Assembly (NCBI GenBank): GCA_015179125.1
Contig: WHVA01000534.1
Coordinates: 1-64,000, forward strand
Reading direction: 5' to 3'
Source: Gautieria morchelliformis
Lineage: Eukaryota > Basidiomycota > Agaricomycetes > Gomphales > Gomphaceae
DNA: 64,000 nucleotides
A model generated the notes under the pieces. That model did not search any database and was not told the DNA's origin. It was given only the letters and a program-made list of their open reading frames with translations. Position numbers and translations under genes: made by a program. This document shows, piece after piece, positions 52,440-62,660 of this stretch (the first letter of the stretch is position 1; each line of letters opens with the position of its first letter).

Positions 52440-54379
52440 ATGATGATTCCACGCAGTCAAAGACGGACACGAGCGACGAGCTCGAGGTCCACACCCCAGG
52501 CGCAGCCCAGTGACAGGACGGCTGACGCTACCCTGGACCAAGAGACCAGGACGATAGAAGACGGAGAGAGCGTAGATCTCACCGCCCTCGTCCCCTCAGC
52601 AGAGGACGAGGAAAATCCTGACCACGTCTCGTCGAGCGTGGCCGAAGAAGAGACGACGCCAGGCAACGGATCGGCGCCGCCCCCCCATCTCTCTCTGCCC
52701 AAAGACAAAGGAAAGGGCAGAGAAGTCTCGCTGTCGTCAGACGGTAGAGCAACAACGTCAAGGCGGGCACAGAGCCACGACTCAAACCGACGCTCATGAA
52801 GTAGAGCGACGACGATTGTCCCTGAAGGAGGACGACGGCACAAGAGACGAGCCCCAGATGATGGTCAGGACTCGGAATACTCGAGCTCTAGTCGCAAGAG
52901 CTCGAGAGCTCACGCCATCGACCACGAGATGGCAGAGGCCTTGAACAAACAGGTACAGGCTGCGCTGCACCGAAGACGCGCCTCAAGCACGATCAGCTGG
53001 CCTCACAGCTTGACAACGCCGCCGCCGCCCTAATGGCAATCGGCAAGGAACTCCACCAGGCAGAGGAGATCAGGCTGCAAGATGCGACCACGCTGGAAGA
53101 TGTCCAGAAAGCACTCCGCCCACGTGGGGAACGCGATGCAACTCGTCTGAGCTCGCGACAGTCCGCAGCTAACGAACGCAGTCGCGACGTGAGCCGAAAG
53201 GAGCAAGACAAGCAGCGAATGCCGCCGCCAGCGGTCCCGGTCGAACAGGACATAAGGTTCGGAAACGAACCTCAGGAGAAACCGGCTGCCCCAACGGACA
53301 GCCATAAAACAATCCAACAGATCGTTAGGGATCAGGTCGCCTCAGAGCCTGACTCTGAAACGACGACCGAGAGCTTGGAGCTCGAAGTCGCACACTGGCA
53401 GCATAAAGAGGCCGCAGCCGCGCGCCGCCACACCCGGGCACTCGAACTACTGGCGAAGAACGCTGAAGAAACGGTAGCCCACAGCCACGCCGCTCAGATA
53501 CCTGACGAGCAGCTCACGCAAGCCATACAGGATGCACGGCAAGCGCGCGCAGCCTACAACAGCAGGCTACGGATCCGCAACGCGGGACTGACCGGGGACA
53601 CCAGGCACAAAATGCCCCCGGAACCGAGAGCACAAAATGCTCCCGATCCCGAGCCCGACCCGGGCCCAGGGCCCGTCAGGGCATATAACAGCCTGCACCG
53701 CACGGCGTCACAACTGCGCGAGCGATCCATGGCCCCAATGGAAGGCCAGGGAATCCCTGACCAAGCCGACGTTGTACCAATGGAGCCGTACGACGGGATC
53801 ACACGGATGATCCGCGTGGCGTTGGCAGACGCCGCGGACACAAACCCGGAAAAGTCTGTGCTGGCAAAGGCCGGCGTAAAATTGGCCCACCACAAGCAAT
53901 ATGCAGGGGGATCGGACCTCGAAGAGTTTGAAGTCTTCGTGGCAGCCATCCTACTATGGCTCAAAATGAACTGCCTCCTAGGGCCAACCAGCATTGACAC
54001 GCAGGTTGGCTATGTGGGCACTCACCTCACCGGCGAAGCCCAGGAGTGGTTCTTTCGAAACGTTGAACGATTCGATCGCCAGGTCCGCAGCTGGACGCTG
54101 GAATCAGTGATGCAAGGCCTTCAAAAGAGGTTCCTGCACACACTGACATACCACCACACATCGAATAAATTCGACGCGGTCATGCAAGGCATGAAAACCG
54201 TTCAGGAGATGCTGAACGAGCTAACAAAATACGCGGCACGTATGATACAGCCGCCAGACGAGTATACGTTCCGGAGACGGTTCGTATCGGCACTACGCGA
54301 AACGCTGCGCAACGAAGTCCTCAAAAAGGGCGATAATGCCGAGAGCAGCTCAATAGAGCAACTCTTCGAGACGGCCTGA
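52440..54379 (+). pseudogene. Element B gag
   Basis: The N-terminal frame at 52440-52799 (MIPRSQRRTRATSS, acidic Ser/Thr-rich) is followed after a frame break by the main frame 53033-54379. That frame has a charged coiled-coil-like start, Pro-rich middle and capsid core (FVAAILLWLKMNCLLGP, GEAQEWFFRNVERFD, MQGLQKRFLHTLTYHHTSNK, EYTFRRRFVSALRETLRNEV). A stop at 54379 separates it from the knuckle region. Confidence 0.8.
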
Positions 54380-54745
54380 ATGATCAAGGAGGCATCCCGA
54401 TACAACATGGGGATGCACCGCGCAGAAAGCGCAGTGGCAACGGCAAGCGCCGCCCGGCTCACAGGGAGCAAGCCGTTGACACAAACGGGCCTGACCAAGC
54501 CCATCCTGTTCACAAGAAGCGGAACAGGACAGCGGCTACCGCCCTCACGCCCAGCACAAACTGGACGCCCGCCTGAAGCTAAACAGCCTCAAGCGTCAGG
54601 ATCGTCCCCGCGACCTGCTCCACCGACAAAAACGTCGGCTGGCCCAATGACAGGCCCGGCGGCAACCAAAGCAACGCCACATGCTTTGAGTGCAGCCAGC
54701 CTGGCCACAAGAAGGCTGAATGCCCCCGGCTTAGGTCCGGTATAA
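54380..54745 (+). pseudogene. Element B gag C-terminal linker and zinc knuckle
   Basis: A Pro-rich linker with a frame change. The knuckle CFECSQPGHKKAEC (CX2CX4HX4C) reads at 54682-54723 in a frame shifted from the linker. Confidence 0.75.
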
Positions 54746-54756
54746 GGACAGCGGCC

Positions 54757-55580
54757 GTGAGGCACGACGGTGAGGCCAAGGATCCAGAGACGGATCCCGA
54801 TCAAAACTCTCTTCAACAAATCGACGAAGAGGGGGAGGGTGATCCCCAACCCAACGACACTCCGGATAACGGAGACACGCCCGCTGAAGAGTGGGACCCT
54901 AAGCCGTCCCAGTACTATGAATGGGACGAAGAGGTGGAGGATACCACCTACAGGCCAGCGCGATCAGATTCACGTTGGAAGACGAAACCGCCACGAAAGT
55001 CATGGCGGCTCGCACATTAGTCACGCCAGACAAGGTGGCCGAGCCGGTGTATCACCACCGAAGCAAACACAGAACGCGGCCAATGCGTCCGCGTAGCGAG
55101 AACCGTACCCTATCGGGGTACTGGGAAATAAATGGCATATACTGGGAAATAAATGGCGTAAAAGCCCACTGCCTGCTAGATAGCGGCAGCGAAGGGGTAC
55201 TGCTGTCCCCCGAATTCACGCAAGCCACAGGGATGAAGACATTCTCCCTGGAGCAACCAATCGCGCTGCAGCTAGCCTGCATAGGCAGCCGTTCCATGAT
55301 CAACTATGGAACGAACACGACCATCAAGTTTGGTCGCGGGACATACGACGAATACTTCGACGTAGCAAACGTCGAGTATTACGACGCGATCTTAGGGACA
55401 CCGTTCCTAAGGAGATTCGGCATAACCCTGGACTTCTCGAGCCCAGGGACGATCCACAAGGGAAACGAAGTGATCTCTACGGGCAAGGTCTCATTCAATG
55501 ACGACAAATCGAAGAACGAGGACGAAGAGCCACGGGTGAGCAGGATCACCCAAGCGCCGACGCTGAACCTGGCTCATTGA
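54757..55580 (+). pseudogene. Element B protease
   Basis: An acidic linker (54757-54960) runs into retropepsin in a second frame (54921-55580). The active site is LLDSGSEG, then ILGTPFLRRFGITLDFSSPG near the end. A 21-bp tandem duplication (55119-55160) repeats YWEING(I/V) just before the active site; A has a single copy. Confidence 0.8.
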
Positions 55581-55658
55581 AGCCAGGAGGACGAGTCACG
55601 GAATGACTCGTCCTTAACCTCACCCTACAGTCGTAGGGAGAGACACTCTCACTGTTAG

Positions 55659-57106
55659 GTGAGAGCGATGGGACAGAGGAAGGCGGGCCCGTGCGCCGCG
55701 GGACCTAATAGACGCCAACAGCGCCTCACGGCTTCTAAGCCAACCATTACCATCATCCTCACGGATGATGACCTTCCTCACCTCCACAAGGAATTGATGG
55801 AAAGAATCACTGACCTAGTCAGTGGAATTCCATTAGAACTCCCGCCACTGCGGGAGATCAACCATGAGATCAACCTCATTGATCCCAACAAGCACATGCG
55901 GTATCGACTACCGAAATGCCCAGAACACTTCCGAGAGGAACTGTCGGCAAAGATAGAACAATACACCACTGCAAAGTGGTGGATTCCGGCAGTAGCGCAG
56001 CAGGCAGTGCCCATGCTGTGTGTGCCGAAGAAGAACGGTACGTTGAGAACCGTCTTCGATCTGCGCCAGCAGAACGAGAACACGGTGAAGGACGTCACGC
56101 CCTTCCCGGATCAGGATATCATACGCAGCGACATGGCTCGTGGCCAATATCGAACTAAACTCGATATGTCAGAAGCATACGAGCAGATCTGGGATCACGT
56201 AGCAAAGACTGCCTTTGCAATGATCCTCGGCACCTTCAGGAGCCAAGTGATACAGATGGGGGATTGTAACGCCCCATCAACATTCCAATGGCTGATGACA
56301 GCCATTTTCCGCGACTGCATAGGTCACTTCGTCCATGTATACATGGACGACATCTTCATATTCTCGCTCTCAATACAAGAGCATGAAGAGCACCTCTACA
56401 TCTTCTTTGACAGACTGAGGAAGAATCACCTCTTTCTGAGCAAGAAAAAGGTGGACCTCTACTCCATCCGAATGGAGTGCCTCGGCCATATAATCAATGG
56501 CTGAGGGGTACATGCCGACGAGGATAAGATGCAACACATCCGCGAGTGGCGCAGGCCATGGACGTTCAAAATGTCCAGCGTTTCCTCGGGCTCATACAGT
56601 ATCTGGCACACTACATGCCGGATGTCAGCGCATATACCACCCCGCTATCGGGCTGTGCGCGTAATAACCGTCCATTCGAATGGACGCCTCTGCTCAACAA
56701 ATGCTGGCAAAGCATTAAGGCATTGGCCTGTAAGGCCCCGATCCTGCGTCCAGTAGACGCAAGGTGCCCAGAGCCGATCTGGGTGATCACCGACGGATCA
56801 AAAGCCAGCGTCGGTGCGGTCTACGGCCAAGGTCCCGACTGGAAAACTTGTCGACCAGCCGGCTTCTTGTCAAAGAAGTTCAGCGTTGCTCAGCAACACT
56901 ACCGGACTCACGAACACGAGACTATCACGGTGCTCGAGGCTCTCATGAAATGGGAGGACACACTGCTGGGGCGAAGGTTCACCCTTGTCACAGACCACAA
57001 GGGACTCGAGTACTTCGAGACCCAAAAGAGCCTATCTGACCGACAGGTCAGATGGTGGGAGTTTCTTCCCAGTTCAATTTCAACACCGTTCATGTTGACG
57101 GTGTAG
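55659..57106 (+). pseudogene. Element B reverse transcriptase and RNase H
   Basis: Frame 55659-56504: MRYRLPKCPEHFREEL, FDLRQQNENTVKDVTPFPD, LDMSEAYEQIWDHV, GDCNAPSTFQWLM, HVYMDDIFIFSL (YMDD) and MECLGHIING then TGA. Resumes in another frame (56546): FLGLIQYLAHYMPDV, RNase H ITDGSKASVGAVYGQG, FLSKKFSVAQQHYRTHEHE, LVTDHKGLEYF. A single-base change of frame near 57060 joins integrase. Confidence 0.85.
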
Positions 57107-58331
57107 AGAACAAGGTAGCAGACTGCCTGTCGCGCTATTACGAGAGCGACACGGGTGACGACAATCACCCGGACCACATCTTCGTGAACGCGGATGCGCG
57201 TTTAGATCCGGACGGCGAGTTATTGCCCACCGACCGGTATGTCGAGCTGCGAACAGCGGCGACAAGACGATCTAAATGCCTCGCTGAGAAGATAGAGGCG
57301 AGAGTAACAGAAGCCGCCGCATTAAACGAGGGCTCACCAGAGCCCGCGAACGTCACCACATCCAGTGACGACGACGATGACGTCAAAGCCATCGCCGCAG
57401 GGAACGAAAGCGCACCCCTGCGCCGGATCGTCGAGCAAGGCGTAGACCTGTCTAAGGTCATACGAGACACGTACCATAGGGACACCATGTTCACAAAGAT
57501 CATGGCGCACCCGGACGCGCACCCGAGATTCGGAATCCGGGACGGGCTGATATGGACTAAGAATCAGCTCAAGAGAGATGTCATTGCCGTCCCCCGCTCT
57601 GTTCTTCAAGGGGGAAGGAGGCTGATCGAAATTATCATCGATCGGGCACATCAGATAGTTGGCCACTACGGCCATCTGAAGACTTCGAACTACGTTCGAA
57701 GGGCATATTGGTGGCCGGGCATGAGTCCAGACATAGAGGCGTTCTGCACATCATGCGCGAAGTGTCAGATGACGAAAACTGGGCCACAACGGCCCAAAGG
57801 CCTACTACACAGCCTACCCATTCCGGATAGGCCGTGGCAGTCGATTGGCATCGACTTCATGGGGCCCCTGCCCAAATCCAACGACTGTGACTACCTGATG
57901 GTAGCCATTGACCGACTAACGTCGCTCGTACACCTCATACCAACCACGACGAGCATGTCAGCCAAGGGAGTAGCCTGGCTGTTTCTGAAGGAGGTCATCC
58001 GACTGCACGGAGTTCCCGACTCCATCGTCTCAGACAGAGACTCAAAATTCACGGCGATCTTCTGGCGTGAACTCCAGTGACTAAGCTCCTCATGTCAACT
58101 GCTTTCCATCCACAAACGGATGGAGCAACCGAGCGGGCAAACCGCTCGATCGGCCAGATATTGCGCGCGGTCGTCAGAGACGATCAGAAGGATGGGCAGT
58201 GAAATGCCCAATGGTTGAGGTCGCACTCAACAGCAACGTCAGTGCGACCACAGGGTTCGCACCCTTCGAGCTGATCCACGGCTATATGCCGCGGAAAGAC
58301 CTGCCCATAGCGCGGACACCCCGTTCAAGGG
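57052..58331 (+). pseudogene. Element B integrase core
   Basis: HQIVGHYGHLKTSNYVRR followed by CTSCAKCQMTK (HHCC zinc region), the core IGIDFMGPLPKSNDCD and SIVSDRDSKFTAIFW, a TGA at 58080, then [15 protein letters not shown] in a shifted frame. The DDE triad is present across the break. Confidence 0.85.
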
Positions 58332-58919
58332 GTGGCCCGATTCGCACATCAGGCAAAGTGGAACCTGATGGCGGCACACGATGCAATCGTAGAGCATCGA
58401 GTGACACAAACCTTTCACGCAAATAAGAAATGTATGGCGAGCGACAGGTACACGGCCAACGACCGCGTCTACCTTTCGACACAAAACCTAACTCTCCCGA
58501 AAGGAAGAGCCAGAAAACTAGTCCCGCGGTACATCGGACCGTACCGTGTCGTCGAGGCTCACAACGATGCCTCGACGGTGACCCTTGATCTTCCCGACGA
58601 ACTGAAAAGCCGTCGCATTTCACCGGTCTTCCATTCCAGCCTCGTACGGCGTTACGAGGCTAACAACGACGAATTGTTCCCTCGTCGTGAGGCCAAGTCA
58701 TTTTATGACTTCGGAGCAAATGACGACGAGGAGTGGCTCGTCGACGAGATTATCGCACATTGGTGGATAAACTCGACGTACCTGGAATTCCAGGTCCGTT
58801 GGACCCTAGGTGACGTGACATGGGAACCCATGTCATCCTGCAAGGACCTTGAAGCCCTGGATAGCTACCTAGAGCTTCAGGGGGTGGGCAAGCCACGCGA
58901 CCTCCCCAGACGCCGCTAG
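58332..58919 (+). CDS. Element B integrase C-terminus with GPY/F-like and chromodomain
   Basis: Open frame of 195 codons; the ATG at 58332 is only the first Met after the frame break. RKLVPRYIGPYRVVEAHNDAST is the GPY/F-like module, VFHSSLVRRYE follows, and the C-terminal chromodomain reads WLVDEIIAHWWIN, FQVRWTLGDVTWEPMSS. Chromodomains of this type bind methylated histone H3K9 in other fungi. Confidence 0.8.
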   Translation: MARFAHQAKWNLMAAHDAIVEHRVTQTFHANKKCMASDRYTANDRVYLSTQNLTLPKGRARKLVPRYIGPYRVVEAHNDASTVTLDLPDELKSRRISPVFHSSLVRRYEANNDELFPRREAKSFYDFGANDDEEWLVDEIIAHWWINSTYLEFQVRWTLGDVTWEPMSSCKDLEALDSYLELQGVGKPRDLPRRR

Positions 58920-58932
58920 ACGCGTCTATCAC

Positions 58933-59928
58933 GTGCCGGCCACGGCGCCGGTTAAATTTTCACCTCGGATCTTTCGAGGGCACATCACTTCTTGGAAGCA
59001 ACCACCACCATCATCTACCCACAAAGATGATGCCCCCAAAGATGGGATGGACATTGACCCATCAACGTCCACAACGCAAACAAGGGCCGCGGACATTCTC
59101 CGTGCTCCGGTAGACCAGGAGCACTGGACGATCGTGGGATGGGAGGACGCCCTCGCCATCGTCCACCCGGACGATTGCGCAACTGCGCGGACTACGCCGT
59201 GCACCTTAGGGCCGCGACCGGCACCCGCAAGGTCAAATTGCGGGATGAGGACATCGGCGACGCCGTCGATGCAGCCTGGGGATGGCTCCCAGGGCATCGC
59301 GCTGACGCACGGAGGAGCCCCTCCGGGACGTCCACGACCTCAAAAAGAGGTCAAGGAGCTAGAACGCGCGGTCGAGGACCGCGACGACGCGCTCGTAACC
59401 GACGCGCCAGGATCAAGGACTGGAGAGCAGCTGAGTGCAGCCCAGCTCCAGGTTACCCTGGTCCACGCTGCCTCAAAAAGGCCCGACATGACCCAGCCAC
59501 AGACCCAGTGGCCGGGCCTCTTCACCTCGCGCGACGGCGCCGTTGCCGGCGCGCGCAACATCGGGGCTCGCGTCCCGATTGTCGGCGCCAACGCCGACCA
59601 CGACAACAACGGAAGGGCAGAGCGCACCTTCCGACTCTGCGTACGGCGTCCTAAATGGATGGGAGTCCTGACTCGTCCGTCTGGAAGACGTACGACCCGA
59701 ACGGGCACAGCGGCTGGCAGAGCAGCCAAAGAAAAAGCGCAAGCAATGTTGCGGCTCCCTTCACACCGCCAATGGCTAGCCATGGCGAAGGAAAGCGCAA
59801 TCGCGCTTACCTTGCGGCGTCATCGTCGCACACCATTCACAACCCCGCCCTTCAGCGGCGATAGCGCAGGTCGAGGCCCAGTACATCGGGCCTGGCGTGG
59901 CCCTACCTCCACCGGCGGGGACAGTTGA
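58933..59928 (+). CDS. Third ORF of element B, unknown function
   Basis: 331 codons directly after the chromodomain frame, 13 bp downstream of its stop. The N-terminus (PPPSSTHKDDAPKDGMDIDPS, WTIVGWEDALAIVHPDDC) is conserved in element A, so it is a family feature. The rest is rich in Arg, Thr and Pro with no domain I recognise. A frame break probably occurs near 59180, since an overlapping frame (59139-59654) continues the match to A. Could be an envelope-like or accessory protein, but no signal or membrane segment was seen. Confidence 0.5.
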   Translation: MPATAPVKFSPRIFRGHITSWKQPPPSSTHKDDAPKDGMDIDPSTSTTQTRAADILRAPVDQEHWTIVGWEDALAIVHPDDCATARTTPCTLGPRPAPARSNCGMRTSATPSMQPGDGSQGIALTHGGAPPGRPRPQKEVKELERAVEDRDDALVTDAPGSRTGEQLSAAQLQVTLVHAASKRPDMTQPQTQWPGLFTSRDGAVAGARNIGARVPIVGANADHDNNGRAERTFRLCVRRPKWMGVLTRPSGRRTTRTGTAAGRAAKEKAQAMLRLPSHRQWLAMAKESAIALTLRRHRRTPFTTPPFSGDSAGRGPVHRAWRGPTSTGGDS

Positions 59929-60244
59929 GTCAGTTCATCCTCCCTACCTGGGGAGGGAAGGCTCATCCCACTGGAGATCCACCGATCTCCGAGACGGGCC
60001 TCCTACCCGACCGGGGAAAGGCCCAACAACGTCGTACCCAATGGTACGACGTCTGCCCGCTCGACGAACCCCGCTTCGTTGAACTATAGCACGGCAAAAG
60101 AAACACCGCAGATCGTGCCTACGCGCGAGATGATCGGCGTATTCAAACGCATCGAGCGCAACAACGCGCTCGCATCCCAAAAGGGATTGTCTCGTGATAG
60201 CAGGCAGTACCCCGCACGATATCACGGCCATCCTGAAGGGTTGG
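59929..60244 (+). other. 3' part of element B before element E
   Basis: Short inverted pairs (CCTCCCTACCTGGGGAGGGA, GTCGTACCCAATGGTACGAC) and continuing open frames suggest it is still the third-ORF region. No LTR was found. Confidence 0.4.
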
Positions 60245-60606
60245 TGTCAGGTTCACGTGTTTCCTTCCACAAGTTTCTACTTCTTCCATGAGTTTCCTCA
60301 CCTCTGTCACATGTCACTTTCCGTCACATTCACTTTCTGTCATATGTCAATTCCGTCACATGTCACATTCCGTCACATGTCACATTCCGTCACATGTCAC
60401 TTTCCGTCACTTTCCGTACCTTCTACAAGTTTCCCATCTCCCCTATTATGTAAGCCTTGCCAGCGTAAAACAACTGTAGCCCGGTGGTGGCGTTTCCTCA
60501 GCTTGATCTCTGAGGATACCCACTACACAGTGTCATTGTCCTAGTATCGGCTCTTATCTCCTTGAGTATCTTTGGTTTGGCTTCGTCATTAGTGTTTGCC
60601 CCTACA
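60245..60606 (+). repeat. 5' LTR of element E (putative)
   Basis: Begins TGTCAGG and ends CCCCTACA, 362 bp, 60 bp before the gag ATG. It contains a minisatellite (60304-60420) of about six units around CCGTCACATGTCACATT. Ends chosen by TG..CA only. Confidence 0.55.
60304..60420 (+). repeat. Minisatellite in the element E LTR
   Basis: Units of 12-18 bp such as CCGTCACATGTCACATT, about six copies, in the LTR upstream of gag. Confidence 0.85.
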
Positions 60607-60666
60607 GAAGATCAAGCTCATAGGACGACCCCACACACTTTTCTTAACCAGCCTTCATCTCAGCCT

Positions 60667-61680
60667 ATGGCAGACCAACTCCCAGACGCATACTGGGACG
60701 CCCTGGGTGACCATGGGCCATTTCTTCGAGGCCTCCTTTCCAGCCAAGCACAGCAGTTGCAGCAACTTCAACTGCAGAATCAGGAACTGCACAATCAGAT
60801 TGCTAACGTTCACGACCACTTAGCCAATGCTGCCACCAACGCTGCTGTTGCTGCTGCTCAAGCCCTTGCGCCCTCAGTACCTCACAGTGTCCCTCCATCT
60901 ACTCGCTCTATCAAAGCAGCAGAACCGGAGAAGTTCAATGGAGACCGTGCAGAGACTGAAGGGTTTATCAGGTCTATCAAGTTGTCCATCACTGTCCAGC
61001 CAGCATCCTTCCCAGATGAACGCACAAAGATCCTATACGCTCTTTCCTTCATGACGGGAGGCTCTGCGGAGATATGGGCACAGGCTGTCATTGATGGCAC
61101 CTCCTCTATATCCACTCTGGAGGGCTTTATTAAACGTGTGGAGGAGCCTTTGGTGACCCAGATCGTGCCAGAACGGCTCGCACTAAGCTGCATGACCTTA
61201 GGATGGCGTCAGGAATGTCGGCAGATGAATACACGGCTCAATTTGAGATCCTGGCAGGCAGGACAGGCTTTAATGATGAGGCACTCGAGGATGCCTATGC
61301 TCGTGGCCTTCCAGCAGGTATCCTTGACAAGATCCACGCCCAGCCCTTTCTTCCATCCAACCTCAAAGCCTGGAAGGAAGCGCCTGTCAGATTGACCGCA
61401 ATCATCGCCGTCTGTTAGAGGTCAGGAAGGCACAGACACCTCATGTCCCTAATCGCCCTCCTCCTGCCCGACCACCCACACTCCTGCTATGGCTCCTGTT
61501 GCCACAGCATCACCCAGTACGCAACACCTATGGACATTGACTCATCCGCCGCCGCACCGAAACACGAACCTGCTACAACTGTAAGAGACCTGGTCACATT
61601 TCACCAGACTGTCCTGAACCTCGCAAGCCACGAATCCGTGCAAACTCACAGAGGCAGACATTGCAGCAATTGTCTCTAAA
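60667..61680 (+). pseudogene. Element E gag with zinc knuckle
   Basis: Starts MADQLPDAYWDALGD at 60667. A Gln-rich coiled-coil-like part (QAQQLQQLQLQNQELHNQ) leads to the capsid core AEPEKFNGDRAETEGFIRSIK and FMTGGSAEIWAQ. A frameshift near 61190 moves to the frame MSADEYTAQFEILAGRTGF (61203-61418). The knuckle CYNCKRPGHISPDC lies near 61571-61612. Confidence 0.8.
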
Positions 61681-61882
61681 TCTGTAGCGCGGCGATAGAG
61701 GAACGCAAAGAGAAGGTGGAAGCCCCTGTCCAAGAGGAAGGAAAGGTTTTTAGGCCAGTCAGCGGTGAAAGACATGCCCCGCTCGACGAATCGGTTTTCA
61801 GTTCTCGAAACATGTGCAATAGGGATCACAGGCGATATGATGCATCCTTCTCCTATCCTGATCGAACTGAAACCAAACAGCC

Positions 61883-62660
61883 ATGCCAAAAACCCAACCC
61901 ATCGCTCCAGTTGCTAATGCAAACCTTCCAGTCCCTCTATATGTCCGTACTGCTGACCTCCGCCGATGCACCAAAGTACCTCTCAAAGTCCACTCCGTTG
62001 ACACAGGGCATCCACTTGCAATTGACTCCCTCCTTGACAGTGGTGCTACAGGGATGTTCATCGATGTGGAGTTTGTGAGGGAACACAGGCTTCGGACCCG
62101 CCCCCTACCCGTGCCATCCCCGTCTACAATATTGATGGTACCCCAAATGAGGCTGGCTCAATCAAGGAAGAAGTCGACCTCATTTGCACCTTTGGGGATC
62201 ATACGGAACGTGCCACATTCTCTGTCACGAGCCTTGGACGACTTGCCATCATTCTTGGTCACACATGGCTTGTTGAACACAACCCAGAAGTTGACTGGCG
62301 TATAGGAGATGTGAAGATGACACGCTGTCCCAAGTCATGTGGGGGCAGACCTGTTGTCAGAGGGCCCACAGTCGAAACTGTTCCAGAAGAGAGTGTAAAT
62401 CAAGAGGAGGTTCCCATACAGCACACCCGCTCCCTACTTGAGGAAGGAGACAGGACCTTTGTCATCTTTGTGAATGAGAGTCCTGAAATGATTGGCGCAG
62501 GCTGGACTGTCTCCCAACAGCTTGCTGAACGGGCCAGCAAGTCTGCACCAGTCAGATCCTTCGAGGACCTTGTCCCTAAACCATACCAGGAGTTCAAGAT
62601 GTGTTTTCTAAGGAGTCATTTGACCAACTGCCTCCTCGAAGCCCTGGGACCATGCAATTG
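61883..62660 (+). pseudogene. Element E protease
   Basis: DSLLDSGATGMFIDVEFV gives the DSG active site, followed by FV-H. Frame changes near 62140 and 62305 before the RT linker frame (62311-62661). Confidence 0.75.

Larger units (their letters stand above)
52088..60244 (+). mobile_element. Ty3 chromovirus B with a third ORF
   Basis: LTR/leader 52088-52440, gag 52440-54379, knuckle 54682-54723, protease 54921-55580, RT/RNase H 55659-57106, integrase/chromodomain 57052-58919, third ORF 58933-59928. The frame is broken by a few stops and indels but CpG content is high, so it is younger than A. It begins inside the gag of element D; no 3' LTR was found before element E starts at 60245, so B is probably interrupted by E. 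Confidence 0.85.

Noticed and set aside
60286..60292. ATGAG near 60288 as the right-hand target duplication of element B (ATGAG at 52083-52087)
   Set aside because: The bases after it do not continue element D gag, and the location falls inside the element E LTR.
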